DNA from: Mycobacterium sp. 852002-51163_SCH5372311 | GTDB lineage: Bacteria; Actinomycetota; Actinomycetes; Mycobacteriales; Mycobacteriaceae | DNA length: 64,000 nucleotides | Assembly: GCF_001667115.1 (NCBI RefSeq) | Contig: NZ_LZIJ01000027.1 | Coordinates: 25,773 to 89,772, forward strand | Direction of reading: 5' to 3' | Shown: positions 19,101 through 27,081 of the stretch, piece by piece | Layout of the letters: each line of letters opens with the position of its first letter | How positions within the stretch are numbered: position 1 is the first letter of the stretch | The notes under the pieces: model-generated | What the model saw: only the letters and a program-made list of their open reading frames with translations | Told to the model about the DNA's origin: nothing | The model's database searches: none | Made by a program: the position numbers and the translations under genes

Positions 19101-19218
19101 ACGTCCGTCCGACCTAGATGATGACCAGCTGTCCGAACCGGACGCCCAGGCTGACTGGGAAGAGGTCAGGCAACGCTGCCTATCGGTGGCCGTGGCGATG
19201 TTGGAGGAGGCGAGGTGA
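16192..19218 (+). CDS. mmpL11: MmpL11, RND-family lipid transporter
   Basis: A 1008-residue RND transporter. Family work links MmpL11 to export of monomeromycolyl diacylglycerol and mycolate wax esters and to heme uptake. It shows an N-terminal TM, GGGFEVAGSQS at the start of the first periplasmic domain, and Asp-Tyr pairs in LAVDYSLFIL and LSMDYEIFLL. After the last membrane bundle (about residue 720) comes a large cytosolic C-terminal domain ending in ARTSR-free, Glu/Arg-rich sequence. Start ATG 16192 gives MMRLSRSLRRFRW; ATG 16195 is also possible. It is somewhat longer than M. tuberculosis MmpL11 (966 by memory), mostly in the tail. The next gene starts in its stop codon. Confidence 0.95.
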   Translation: MMRLSRSLRRFRWLVFTGWLLALVPSVYLALTESGHLTGGGFEVAGSQSITVHDQLEEHYHEQGASSLALVAAPRADAGYQDINDAVALLRQIAGEFPGVTEVPNPTQRSPQPDRPYVVSLRLDARNTSDVAKKLRTRVGIKGDQSGQTPNGRVRLYVIGQGALSAAAAANTKHDIAEAERWNLPIILIVLLAVFGSLAAAAIPLALGVCTVVVTMGLVYLLSMHTTMSVFVTSTVSMFGIALAVDYSLFILMRFREELRAGRQPNEAVDAAMATSGLAVVLSGMTVVASLTGIYLINTPALKSMATGAILAVAVAMLTSATLTPAVLATFGRSAAKRSALLHWSRRPESSQSRFWTRWVGWVMRRPWISALAASLVLMAMAAPALSMVLGNSLLRQFDSSHEIRGGVAAASQALGPGALGPVQVLVSYPDYTASSPEHSATIGAIRQRMTQAPNVVSVAPPVFADDDSSALLSAVLAVDPEDLGARESVTWMRTQLPKVPGADSAPVSVGGQTALIKDFDDRVSKTEPLVLLFVALIAFLMLLLSIHSVFLALKGVLMTLLSVAAAYGSLVMVFQWGWLEKLGFAHITSIDSTVPPLVLAMTFGLSMDYEIFLLARIRERFLLSGNTRDAVAYGVSTSARTITSAALIMIAVFVGFAFAGMPLVAEIGVACAVAIAVDATVVRLVLVPALMAMFTQWNWWMPRWMLRVLPSVDFDRPLPEVDLADVVVIPEDISALAPSADLRMVLKSAAKLKQLAPDAICVADPLAFSGCERFGGKEPPEGLRGVRQVQAQGSEQTDADEDTGGLRVVSVDTKTGNKSAARKLVGGLAPRNGITWALPWAARPVHPVTLWRGRLSVAIDALEAEPGTDERQKYERRSPVETTHVQLPTGDRLLVPTGAEALRLKGYLIMCRNSRRDYAEFADMVGTMEPETAAVVLAGMDRYYCCQPPGSFSRRQWMASQLVRRLSDPRPSDLDDDQLSEPDAQADWEEVRQRCLSVAVAMLEEAR

Positions 19219-19727
19219 CGTTGGCAGCCGACCGACGGCCCGGGCCTTCAGCAGGGCGCGCACAGCGGCCCCCGGCCGGCGGCGCCCATGTGGACCAGGC
19301 GGTAGAGCTCTGGCCTACCTCCGCCATCCGCTCGGCGATGCAGAGCGGCGATATCGACACCTGGAAGCGAATCGCCGCCGCGCTGAAACGCGACCCCTAC
19401 GGACGCACTGCCCGCCAGGTCGAAGAGGTGCTCTCGGGCACCAGGCCCTATGGCATCTCCAAGGCGTTGGCGGAGGTGCTGGAACGCGCGCGCATGCACC
19501 TGGAGACCAACGAGCGCGCCGAGGTGGCCCGTCACGTCCGCCTGCTCATGGATCGCTCCGGGTTGGCCGAACACGAATTCGCGTCCCGGATCGGAGTAGA
19601 ACCCGACGATCTGGCCGCCTACCTGGACGGCAGCGTCAGCCCGTCGGCGTCGTTGATGGTGCGCATGCGGCGGCTGTCCGACCGCTTCGTGAAAGTGAAG
19701 TCCACCGATACAGCCGAGGCGAACTGA
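19215..19727 (+). CDS. Small HTH-like protein coupled to mmpL11 (Rv0201c-like)
   Basis: A 170-residue soluble protein. The N-terminal 30 residues are low-complexity. The middle (AIRSAMQSGDIDTWKRIAAA) is helical. Residues about 110-165 look like an Xre/Cro-type helix-turn-helix (LLMDRSGLAEHEFASRIGVE, then AAYLDGSVSPS), a fold used by DNA-binding or protein-docking partners. Start GTG 19215 overlaps the mmpL11 stop (GTGA), so its synthesis is coupled to MmpL11. It ends immediately next to the convergent omamB stop. Role unknown; a local regulator or MmpL11 accessory protein are both possible. Confidence 0.8.
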   Translation: MTLAADRRPGPSAGRAQRPPAGGAHVDQAVELWPTSAIRSAMQSGDIDTWKRIAAALKRDPYGRTARQVEEVLSGTRPYGISKALAEVLERARMHLETNERAEVARHVRLLMDRSGLAEHEFASRIGVEPDDLAAYLDGSVSPSASLMVRMRRLSDRFVKVKSTDTAEAN

Positions 19728-20417
19728 TCAACGCGGGCTGATCGGCGATACGTTCAAGACCAGCCAGTTGTCGCCGTGCTTGGTCAACGTCACCCGCAGC
19801 GCGGGCGCGGCGTGACTCGGCGGCTGACCGGGAATGTTCTGCGTCACCCGCAGTATGACCGCCACGCTGGCCGCCGTCGGCCCCATCGCCTCGACCCCCG
19901 CCGCCAGGGTGGCGGCCGTCGCGGTGACGTTGCGCTTGGCCAGATCGACCGTGGACTTGCGGTATTCCTCCTTGAACGGGCCCGCCTGCTCTGGGACCAT
20001 CATCGCCGCCGCGCGGTCGACGGTGGCCGTCGGATCACTCGGGCTGAACGACGCCTCGGCCTCGGCCATCCCGCTGGCGATCTGGACCACCGTTCGAGAA
20101 TCTTCCTTGAAACCACGGTCCGGCGTCGTCCAGTGCCGGTAGCCGGTGATCACGGCCGCGGACAGCGCCGCCGTACACAGGAAGACGACGCCCAGTCGCA
20201 GCCTGGCGGCGTCGTCGTCGGTTCCGACGGTGACCGAGTCGCGGCGCAGGAGCCAGACGTTGACCCCAATCGCCTCGACGATCAACAGCAGCAACACCGA
20301 GCACACGGAGACCCACCACAGCGGCCAGGCCAGGACGACGCCGATGGCCAGCAATCCGACGATCGCGCCCAGCGGCGCCAGGATGTCGAAGGCCAGCAGC
20401 CGCCAACGGTTTCTCAT
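19728..20417 (-). CDS. omamB: Orphaned Mce-associated membrane protein OmamB (Rv0200-like)
   Basis: A 229-residue protein, the same length as Rv0200. Three hydrophobic segments occupy the first 110 residues (LLAFDILAPLGAIVGLLAIG, then WWVSVCSVLLLLIVEAIG, then VVFLCTAALSAAVITGY). They are followed by an extracytoplasmic domain resembling Mce-associated (Mas) proteins. OmamB pairs with OmamA in the M. tuberculosis literature. Start ATG 20417 overlaps the omamA stop (ATGA), so omamA-omamB are an operon. Function in Mce complex support is inferred from family. Confidence 0.85.
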   Translation of the reverse strand: MRNRWRLLAFDILAPLGAIVGLLAIGVVLAWPLWWVSVCSVLLLLIVEAIGVNVWLLRRDSVTVGTDDDAARLRLGVVFLCTAALSAAVITGYRHWTTPDRGFKEDSRTVVQIASGMAEAEASFSPSDPTATVDRAAAMMVPEQAGPFKEEYRKSTVDLAKRNVTATAATLAAGVEAMGPTAASVAVILRVTQNIPGQPPSHAAPALRVTLTKHGDNWLVLNVSPISPR

Positions 20418-21112
20418 CGGATCGACTCCAACCGCGAGATCATCAGCTTCCCGTCGACGTTGGAGACGTCGAGCCGCAAGCTCCAATGCACCGTCAGCGG
20501 CTTGCCGCCGACGTTCTCGCTGACCGACGTCGCGACGACCATCACCGAGTCGGTTCGGCTGGCGAACGCCGGCAACTTGGTGGTCAGAACCGGCCGCGGC
20601 TTACCGGGCTGGGTATCGAGGTCGCGGTGCACCGTTTCGATCGCCACCGATTCGATCCGCCCGGCGCTCTGCGACTGCAACTTCTGCACCACTTGCCGGT
20701 ACGGCTGGACGGCGGCTTCGAAGTCGGTGTTGAGCTCGCCGACCGTGCCGTCATGCAGCTTCTGCAGGCTGGTGTCGAGGTTGCCGGTGTTCATATTGAT
20801 GAGCACCCCCGTCCACTCGGCGGCCGTCTGCATGACCCGGCTCAGATAGGTGCGCTCGTGGGTTTCTTCGCGGTGTGCGTGCCAAATCAGCGCGCCGAGC
20901 ACGACCGCGGCGACCGACAGCACGGCCAGGAAGGTTGACCCGATGCCATAGCCGGAGAAGACCCGCCCCTCGTCATAGTCCTCGTCGTAGTCCTCGTCCG
21001 AGTCCTCGTCGTAGGCCTCGCCGGAGTCCTCGTCGTAGGCCTCGGTATCGGGGCCGGCGCCCTCATCGGGATCCTCATCCACCGAGATCTCGGTCTGCTC
21101 GCCGTCAGGCAT
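20414..21112 (-). CDS. omamA: Orphaned Mce-associated membrane protein OmamA (Rv0199-like)
   Basis: A 232-residue protein. Residues 1-50 are extremely acidic, with tandem YDED repeats (AYDEDSGEAYDEDSDEDYDE). One membrane segment follows (STFLAVLSVAAVVLGALIW), then a periplasmic Mas-type domain with THERTYLSRVMQTAAEWTGV and a beta-rich end. In M. tuberculosis OmamA is reported to support Mce lipid importers, including stability of their ATPase MceG. Start ATG 21112; the longer in-frame extension lies under zmp1 and is rejected. It is divergent from zmp1 with 42 nt between starts. Confidence 0.87.
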   Translation of the reverse strand: MPDGEQTEISVDEDPDEGAGPDTEAYDEDSGEAYDEDSDEDYDEDYDEGRVFSGYGIGSTFLAVLSVAAVVLGALIWHAHREETHERTYLSRVMQTAAEWTGVLINMNTGNLDTSLQKLHDGTVGELNTDFEAAVQPYRQVVQKLQSQSAGRIESVAIETVHRDLDTQPGKPRPVLTTKLPAFASRTDSVMVVATSVSENVGGKPLTVHWSLRLDVSNVDGKLMISRLESIR

Positions 21113-21154
21113 GGCCCGATCGTTGCACCTGAAAAGAGATGGAAGGATGGCGGG

Positions 21155-23143
21155 GTGACTGTGCAGACCATCCGCTCGGGGATCGACCTGAGCTACGTCG
21201 ACGCCGATGCCCGCCCGCAAGACGATCTTTTCGGCCACGTCAACGGCCGCTGGCTGGCCGAATACGAGATGCCCGCGGACCGGGCCACCGACGGCGCGTT
21301 TCGCGCCTTGTACGACCGGGCCGAAGAGCAGGTGCGCGACCTGATCGTCGACGCCAGCCAGTCCAGCAGCGAGCCTGGCACCGATCAGCAGCGCATCGGC
21401 GACCTCTACGGCAGCTTTCTCGACGAGGAAGCCGTCGAACGCAGAGGTTTGCAACCCCTGCTCGGCGAGTTGGCCACGATCGATGAAGCCGCTGACCGCG
21501 ACGCGCTGGCCGCTCTTCTCGGCGCGTTCGACCGTACCGGGGTGGGCGGCGGTGTCGGGTTGTATGTCGATACCGATTCCAAGGACTCGACTCGTTACCT
21601 GATGCACTTCACCCAGTCCGGCATCGGGTTGCCCGACGAGTCCTACTACCGCGATCCGCAACACGCCGAGGTGCTGGCCGCCTACCCGCGTCACATCGCG
21701 AGGATGTTCGGCCTGGTCTATCCCGCCTCAGCCCCCGAAGCTCACGCCGACACCGCGGCGCGCATCGTGGCACTGGAGACCAAACTGGCAGCGGCCCATT
21801 GGGACGTGGTCAAGCGTCGCGACGCCGACCTGACGTACAACCTGCGCACGTTCGCCCAGCTGCAGGACGAAGCGGTGGGTTTCGACTGGTCCGCCTGGGT
21901 TGGCGCGCTGGGCGCCAAACCGGCGGTTGTCACGGAATTTGTTGTGCGCCAGCCTGATTACCTCACCGCGTTCGCGACGTTGTGGGCCGGCGAGGACTTG
22001 CAAGACTGGAAGCGCTGGGCCCGTTGGCGATTGATCAGCGCGCGCGCCGGTCTGTTGACGGACGAACTCGTCGCCGCCGACTTCGACTTCTACGGCCGCC
22101 TGCTGACCGGTGCCGAGCAGATCCGCGACCGTTGGAAGCGGGCGGTTTCGCTGGTGCAAGGCCTGATGGGCGATGCCGTCGGAAAGCTTTATGTGCAGCG
22201 CCATTTCCCGCCCGGCGCCAAAGAGCGCATCGACACACTGGTGGCCAACCTGCAAGAGGCGTACCGGATCAGCATCAGCAACCTGGACTGGATGACGCCG
22301 GAAACCAGGCAGCGCGCGCTGACCAAGCTGGGCAAGTTCACTCCGAAGGTGGGCTATCCCAAGAAGTGGCGCGACTACTCCAAGCTCGTGATCGACCGTA
22401 ACGACCTCTACGGAAACTACCTGCGCGGGTCTGCGGTCAACCACGACCGTGAGATGGCCAAGCTCGGCGGACCCGTCGACCGCGACGAGTGGTTCATGAC
22501 GCCGCAGACCGTCAACGCCTACTACAACCCCGGGATGAACGAAATCGTCTTTCCCGCAGCCATCTTGCAGCCGCCGTTCTTCGACCCCGAGGCCGACGAC
22601 GCGGCGAACTATGGTGGCATCGGGGCGGTGATCGGACACGAGATCGGGCACGGCTTCGACGACCAGGGTGCCAAATATGACGGCGACGGGAACCTGGTCG
22701 ACTGGTGGACCGATGCGGACCGGACCGAGTTCGGCGCCCGCACGAAAGCGCTTATCGAGCAGTACGACGCGTACACGCCGCGAGCGCTGAACGGCGACCA
22801 TCACGTGAACGGTGCGTTCACCGTCGGTGAGAATATCGGCGACCTGGGCGGGCTGTCCATTGCCCTACTGGCCTACCAGCTTTCGCTGAACGGCGAACCC
22901 GCTCCGGTTATCGACGGCCTCACCGGCGTACAGCGCGTGTTCTTCGGCTGGGCGCAGGTATGGCGGACCAAATCGCGTGAGGCCGAGTCGATTCGGCGAT
23001 TGGCTACCGATCCGCACTCCCCGCCGGAGTTCCGCTGCAACGGCGTCGTCCGCAACATCGACGCGTTCTACGAAGCCTTCGACGTCGGCAATGACGACGC
23101 GCTATTCCTCGATTCCGAGCATCGCGTCCGGATCTGGAACTAG
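21155..23143 (+). CDS. zmp1: Zinc metalloprotease Zmp1 (M13/neprilysin family)
   Basis: A 662-residue M13 endopeptidase. The zinc site HEIGH is at residues 495-499 within VIGHEIGHGFDDQG; ENIGDLGGLS supplies the third ligand Glu and downstream Asp. NAYYNPGMNEIVFPAAI is the substrate-binding NAYY motif. The C-terminal VRNIDAFYEAFDV is typical for the family. Zmp1 in M. tuberculosis affects phagosome maturation and inflammasome signalling. No classical signal peptide is present. Start GTG 21155 follows GGAAGG with good spacing. Convergent with the oxidoreductase gene, separated by a hairpin. Confidence 0.97.
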   Translation: MTVQTIRSGIDLSYVDADARPQDDLFGHVNGRWLAEYEMPADRATDGAFRALYDRAEEQVRDLIVDASQSSSEPGTDQQRIGDLYGSFLDEEAVERRGLQPLLGELATIDEAADRDALAALLGAFDRTGVGGGVGLYVDTDSKDSTRYLMHFTQSGIGLPDESYYRDPQHAEVLAAYPRHIARMFGLVYPASAPEAHADTAARIVALETKLAAAHWDVVKRRDADLTYNLRTFAQLQDEAVGFDWSAWVGALGAKPAVVTEFVVRQPDYLTAFATLWAGEDLQDWKRWARWRLISARAGLLTDELVAADFDFYGRLLTGAEQIRDRWKRAVSLVQGLMGDAVGKLYVQRHFPPGAKERIDTLVANLQEAYRISISNLDWMTPETRQRALTKLGKFTPKVGYPKKWRDYSKLVIDRNDLYGNYLRGSAVNHDREMAKLGGPVDRDEWFMTPQTVNAYYNPGMNEIVFPAAILQPPFFDPEADDAANYGGIGAVIGHEIGHGFDDQGAKYDGDGNLVDWWTDADRTEFGARTKALIEQYDAYTPRALNGDHHVNGAFTVGENIGDLGGLSIALLAYQLSLNGEPAPVIDGLTGVQRVFFGWAQVWRTKSREAESIRRLATDPHSPPEFRCNGVVRNIDAFYEAFDVGNDDALFLDSEHRVRIWN

Positions 23144-23160
23144 AGCACCGCCTTCTTCCG

Positions 23161-23218
23161 CGAGCAGACGCAGAATCGCACTAATCAGCGGCTAATCGTG
23201 CGAGTTTGCGTCTGCTCG
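23161..23218. terminator. Imperfect hairpin of the GAGCAGACGC family
   Basis: CGAGCAGACGCAGAATCGCA at 23161-23180 pairs imperfectly with the run from GTGCGA to GTCTGCTCG at 23198-23218. It lies between convergent zmp1 and the molybdopterin enzyme, and its right arm forms the last codons of the latter. It probably terminates zmp1. Confidence 0.5.
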
Positions 23219-25456
23219 GCGAGCGGACGGCGCCTCCACTCCGCGGATGTCGGCGGGGACGTGCTTGTGCCAAGGGGTGCCCGCATAGGGATCGCGCCAT
23301 TCGGTGGACGTCAGTGTGTTCGGCGCGACTCCCGGAACCACCGTGCGACCGTCCTCATCGACGTAGTCAAGCCCAAAACCGTTGGGCAAGGCCGCATGTC
23401 CGGCCAGCATCGTCTCGGCGATCTCGACCGTCGCCTCGGCGCTACCGGCTGCGGTGGTGATCAGCGCGCGGCATCCGTCAACCAACCCGAGTGCCTGGGC
23501 GTCCTCAACACTGACCCGCAGCGCGCCGTCGGCGTCACGCTTGCGCCATGACGGGTCGCGGAAGATGTCGTTTGCGGTGTAAGCGCGGCGCTCGCCCACC
23601 GACAACACGATCGGAAACTCCGGACTGGTCAACTGGGCACGTGCCGCGGTCAATGACCTTATCTCATACAGCATTTCGGGAATTTCCAGAGCGATCTTGT
23701 GATCGGCGTGGCTGATCAGCTCGAAGTCGTCCGCGTACTCGTGGACAGTGAAGGTGACTCCGGACGGGCTGTCCAGGATCGCGTCGAACAACGCATTGCC
23801 GTCGGCGTGGCCGGCGCGCCGCACGGCGTCGGGATACTGCATCGCCGTCTTCTGGGCGAGCCCCCACAGGGCGGCGGCCCCGGCTAACCCGTCCGGAAGC
23901 GTCGGCCCGAGGGTCTCGTAAAGCACGTACGGAACCAGTTTCGCCACCGTCGGGTTTCCGCCCACAGCGCCGAGAAATGCTTCGGTGTAGGCTTGGCGGC
24001 CCTGCTGAGCGGCCTCGCGCAACGGTCGCAGATCTTCCTCTTCGACGATCCCGAGGGCCCGCACCAGCCGGGCCCAGATCTCCGGCTCGGGCAATGTGCC
24101 CGGCAACGGCTCGAGCAGCGGTCGTCGCAATTGCATTGCGTTGCGAGGAAATTCCAGATTGAAGAAGGTAGCTTCCGGTTTCTCGAACTGAGATGCCGCC
24201 GGCAGCACGTAGTGGGCAAGCCGGGCGGTTTCGGTCATCGCGATGTCGATGACGACCAGCAACTCCAGTTGCTGGAACGCCTCCCGACATGCGGCCGAAT
24301 TGGCAAGGGAATGAGCGGGATTGCTGCTTTCGACGATCATGGCGCGGAACCGGTCCGGATGGTCGGTCAGGATCTCCTCGGGGATGACATTGCTCGGTAC
24401 CAGCCCCGCGATGATCGGTGCGCCGGTGACCGGCGTCCGGCCGGAGAACTGGCCGAACAGCGGTGCGAACGACGAATGCAGATGCTGGCCGCCCTTTTTC
24501 GCGAAGTTGCCGGTGAGGATCCACAGCAATTTGTTCAGGTAGGAGCACACCGTGCTGTTGGGTGCCTGCTGGACTCCGAGGTCCTCGAAAACTGATACGC
24601 TCGACGCGGTACCGATGCGTCGTGCCGCCGCACGCAACAACTCTTCGTCCACCCCACACCGTTGCGCGTAGTCCGCAACCGGCACCTCGCGCAATACTGC
24701 GCGCACGGCGTCGACGCCCTGCACGTGCTCGGCGAGAAATGCCTCGTTGCAAAGGTTTTCCTGCACCAGGACACCGGCCAGCGCCGCAAGGCACCAGGCG
24801 TCGGTGCCGGGCTGCACCCGCAGATGGAAGTCTGACATCTTCGCGGTGTCGGTGAGAACGGGATCGATCACGATCATCGACCGGGCCGGATCTTTGGCGA
24901 TCTCGTTGAGCACCACGCGGGCTCGCGGAAAGCTCTGTGACATCCACGGATTCTTCCCGACGAAAACAGAGACCTCGGCGTGTTCGAACTCGCCCCGCGT
25001 ATGACCGCCGTACAGGTGCGCATCGACCCACGCCTCGCCGGTCTTCTCCTGCGCCAGTGCGTTTGACCGGTACTTCGAGCCGAGCGCCTTCAGGAATGCG
25101 TTGCTGTAGGACCCGCCGAGATGGTTGCCCTGCCCGCCGCCGCCGTAATAGAAGATCTTGTCTCCGCCATAGCTGTCACGGATCTGCTTGAATCCCTCGG
25201 CGATCTCGACAATCGCGGTGTCCCAGTCGATTTCCTCGTACGTGCCGTCGGGGCGGCGGCGCAGCGGAGAGGTCAGGCGACCGCGGCCGTTCTGGTAGTG
25301 ATCGAGGCGCAGCGCCTTGTTGCAGGTGTAGCCCTGGGACGCGGGATGCGCCTTGTCCCCGCGGATTCGTGCCAGCTTGCGATCTTCGACCTGGACGACG
25401 ATGCCGCAATTGCACTCGCAGAGGATGCATGCCGTCGGCTGCCAATCGGTAGTCAT
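23192..25456 (-). CDS. Molybdopterin-dependent oxidoreductase, formate dehydrogenase/nitrate reductase-like (Rv0197-like)
   Basis: A 754-residue protein of the DMSO-reductase superfamily. The N-terminal [4Fe-4S] ligands C10-x2-C13-x3-C17-x27-C45 are intact. The Mo-bis-MGD domains follow (YYGGGGQGNHLGGSYSNAFL, FVGKNPWMSQS, IVIDPVLTDTAK), with a C-terminal MGD-binding barrel around SVGERRAYTANDI. No twin-arginine signal is seen, so it is probably cytoplasmic. Physiological substrate is unknown. Start ATG 25456 overlaps the upstream TetR stop (ATGA), so the regulator and enzyme are one operon. Confidence 0.92.
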   Translation of the reverse strand: MTTDWQPTACILCECNCGIVVQVEDRKLARIRGDKAHPASQGYTCNKALRLDHYQNGRGRLTSPLRRRPDGTYEEIDWDTAIVEIAEGFKQIRDSYGGDKIFYYGGGGQGNHLGGSYSNAFLKALGSKYRSNALAQEKTGEAWVDAHLYGGHTRGEFEHAEVSVFVGKNPWMSQSFPRARVVLNEIAKDPARSMIVIDPVLTDTAKMSDFHLRVQPGTDAWCLAALAGVLVQENLCNEAFLAEHVQGVDAVRAVLREVPVADYAQRCGVDEELLRAAARRIGTASSVSVFEDLGVQQAPNSTVCSYLNKLLWILTGNFAKKGGQHLHSSFAPLFGQFSGRTPVTGAPIIAGLVPSNVIPEEILTDHPDRFRAMIVESSNPAHSLANSAACREAFQQLELLVVIDIAMTETARLAHYVLPAASQFEKPEATFFNLEFPRNAMQLRRPLLEPLPGTLPEPEIWARLVRALGIVEEEDLRPLREAAQQGRQAYTEAFLGAVGGNPTVAKLVPYVLYETLGPTLPDGLAGAAALWGLAQKTAMQYPDAVRRAGHADGNALFDAILDSPSGVTFTVHEYADDFELISHADHKIALEIPEMLYEIRSLTAARAQLTSPEFPIVLSVGERRAYTANDIFRDPSWRKRDADGALRVSVEDAQALGLVDGCRALITTAAGSAEATVEIAETMLAGHAALPNGFGLDYVDEDGRTVVPGVAPNTLTSTEWRDPYAGTPWHKHVPADIRGVEAPSARRADANSHD

Positions 25457-26058
25457 CGGGAGGTCGCCTTTCCTTCGGGCAGCTCGGCCAGCAACAGATC
25501 GCGCAGCTGACCGTGAACAAGGTCGAGGGGCTTCACGTCGCGGCGCACCCGGGCCAGCAGCAGTGCGCCTTCCAGCGCCGAGATCGTCAGGACCGCCAAT
25601 TCGCCTGCCCGCTGTGCCGAGATGCCGTCGGCAGTCAATCGCTGCTCGATCAGGTCTGTCCAGCGGTCGAATACCGTGGCCGCCCTCTCCACGACCGGGG
25701 CCATCCGCTCCCGGCCGGCCGCTTCTCCGTCTCCGAAGCCCGCCTCGACGGAAACCGCGGCGATTGGACAACCGGCCCGAAAATCGCTGTCGAGCAATTG
25801 CTTTCGGTACTTGTCGACCAATGTGTCCAAGAGGGCGACGGCCTCACCGGCCCGGCCGATGACGGCGGCGACGTAGTCGCCCGCGTAATCGACCGCTTCG
25901 CAGAGCAGTTGGGTACGTCCGCCCGGGAAGTAGTGATATGCAGACCCGCGCGGCGCGCCGCTGTGCTCGAGAACGTCGGAGATCGCGGTGGCGTGCGCCC
26001 CGCGTTCCCTGATCAAGAGGGCCGCAGACACCACCATGCGCTCGCGCGGAGTTGCCAT
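25453..26058 (-). CDS. TetR-family transcriptional regulator (Rv0196-like)
   Basis: A 201-residue TetR regulator. The N-terminal HTH spans RMVVSAALLIRERGAHATAI and APRGSAYHYFPGG. A C-terminal ligand domain contains AGCPIAAVSVEAG, typical of the TetR_C subgroup related to LmrA/YxaF. It is first in an operon with the molybdopterin enzyme. A perfect inverted repeat overlaps its start, predicting autorepression. ATG 26058 (MATPRERM) is chosen; in-frame ATG 26076 would put the repeat inside the coding region. Confidence 0.9.
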   Translation of the reverse strand: MATPRERMVVSAALLIRERGAHATAISDVLEHSGAPRGSAYHYFPGGRTQLLCEAVDYAGDYVAAVIGRAGEAVALLDTLVDKYRKQLLDSDFRAGCPIAAVSVEAGFGDGEAAGRERMAPVVERAATVFDRWTDLIEQRLTADGISAQRAGELAVLTISALEGALLLARVRRDVKPLDLVHGQLRDLLLAELPEGKATSR

Positions 26059-26077
26059 ATGTATGACGATATACATA
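26058..26077. promoter_or_regulatory. Candidate TetR operator
   Basis: TATGTAT at 26058-26064 and ATACATA at 26071-26077 are perfect 7-bp inverted arms around 6 nt. The site overlaps the presumed start codon of the TetR gene and is AT-rich in a GC-rich region. The dyad is observed; the bound protein is inferred. Confidence 0.6.
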
Positions 26078-26093
26078 ATCGGGCGTGCTGGCC

Positions 26094-26136
26094 AGACGCA
26101 ACAGCCCCCGATTTAGGAACGGGGGCTGTTGCGTCT
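26094..26136. terminator. Strong hairpin terminator after the first L,D-transpeptidase
   Basis: AGACGCAACAGCCCCCG at 26094-26110 pairs perfectly with 26120-26136 around a 9-nt loop, 17 bp in all. It follows the ldt stop on the minus strand and precedes the TetR promoter. It carries the AGACGCAA core shared with other hairpins in the window. Confidence 0.8.
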
Positions 26137-26150
26137 ACTCGGCGACGGAG

Positions 26151-27044
26151 TTAACTCATCCAGTCGTTGGATCCGTCGTTCCTGGTGTAGGTGCCGACGG
26201 AATTTTTGACGATGATCGGATCGCCGGGACCGAAGTTGTTGAAGAACCACTTGGCATTGGTGGGGCTGAGGTTGATGCAGCCGTGGCTGACGTCGCGCTT
26301 GCCCTGGTCGTCCACCGACCACGGCGCACTGTGCACGAAGTTGCCGCTGTTGTCGAACCGCACAGCATCGGTCACCGTCACCCGGTAGCCATTCGCCGAG
26401 GTGGACGGAACCCCGTACGTCGAGGAATCCATCACCACTGACGGCATCTTCTCTTGGACGTAGTAGGTGCCGTTTGCCGTCTGATGGCCGCCGGCTGCCA
26501 TACCCATCGACATCGGGAAGGTCTGCACCACCGTGCCGTTGCGGGTGACGGTCAGTTGGTGCGTGGCGTCGTCGGCGGTTGCCACCAGCGTGTCCCCGGT
26601 CTGGAAGCTGGACACGGTGCCGCCCGCGTCGACGGTAACCGCGGTGTGAGCGGGCCAGAAGCTCAACGGCCGCCAGCGCAGCTGGGTCGGTGTCTGCCAA
26701 TAGACCTTGCCCTCGACCGGCGGAGTCGACGTGACGTGAACCGCGCTTTCCGCGGCGCCCGCGTCGTCGACCCGCCCGGGAAGGTCGATGATGATCGGCT
26801 GGGCCACCCCCACCGTCGAGCCGTTGGAGGGGCTGATCTTCGGCGGCCCGAATGGCGCCGTACCGGTGGAGGGTGCCGGCGGCGCCGCGACTACCGGTGG
26901 CGGGGCAACCCCTGGATCGTCAGGGGTGGGGTCAGGATCTGCCAGCGCGGAACCCGCACCCAGCACCAGCACCCAGCCCAATACCGAAGCTGTTCCGACC
27001 GCTTTCAGAGCGCCGGAGATACTTCCCCGCGTCCAGCCCGACAT
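26151..27044 (-). CDS. L,D-transpeptidase (LdtMt4/Rv0192-like), copy 1
   Basis: A 297-residue exported peptidoglycan cross-linking enzyme making 3->3 links. A signal peptide (about residues 1-36, [15 protein letters not shown]) precedes a Pro-rich linker, an Ig-like domain ([20 protein letters not shown]) and a YkuD catalytic domain with SHGCINLSP holding the nucleophilic Cys and catalytic His. No lipobox Cys is seen at the signal-peptide end. Start ATG 27044 follows GGAGGG. It lies 37 nt after a longer paralog with almost identical catalytic domain, so the two are a tandem duplication. Confidence 0.93.
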   Translation of the reverse strand: MSGWTRGSISGALKAVGTASVLGWVLVLGAGSALADPDPTPDDPGVAPPPVVAAPPAPSTGTAPFGPPKISPSNGSTVGVAQPIIIDLPGRVDDAGAAESAVHVTSTPPVEGKVYWQTPTQLRWRPLSFWPAHTAVTVDAGGTVSSFQTGDTLVATADDATHQLTVTRNGTVVQTFPMSMGMAAGGHQTANGTYYVQEKMPSVVMDSSTYGVPSTSANGYRVTVTDAVRFDNSGNFVHSAPWSVDDQGKRDVSHGCINLSPTNAKWFFNNFGPGDPIIVKNSVGTYTRNDGSNDWMS

Positions 27045-27081
27045 ATATGCGTCCCTCCGGTCGCTTTTCGAAACTAGATTC

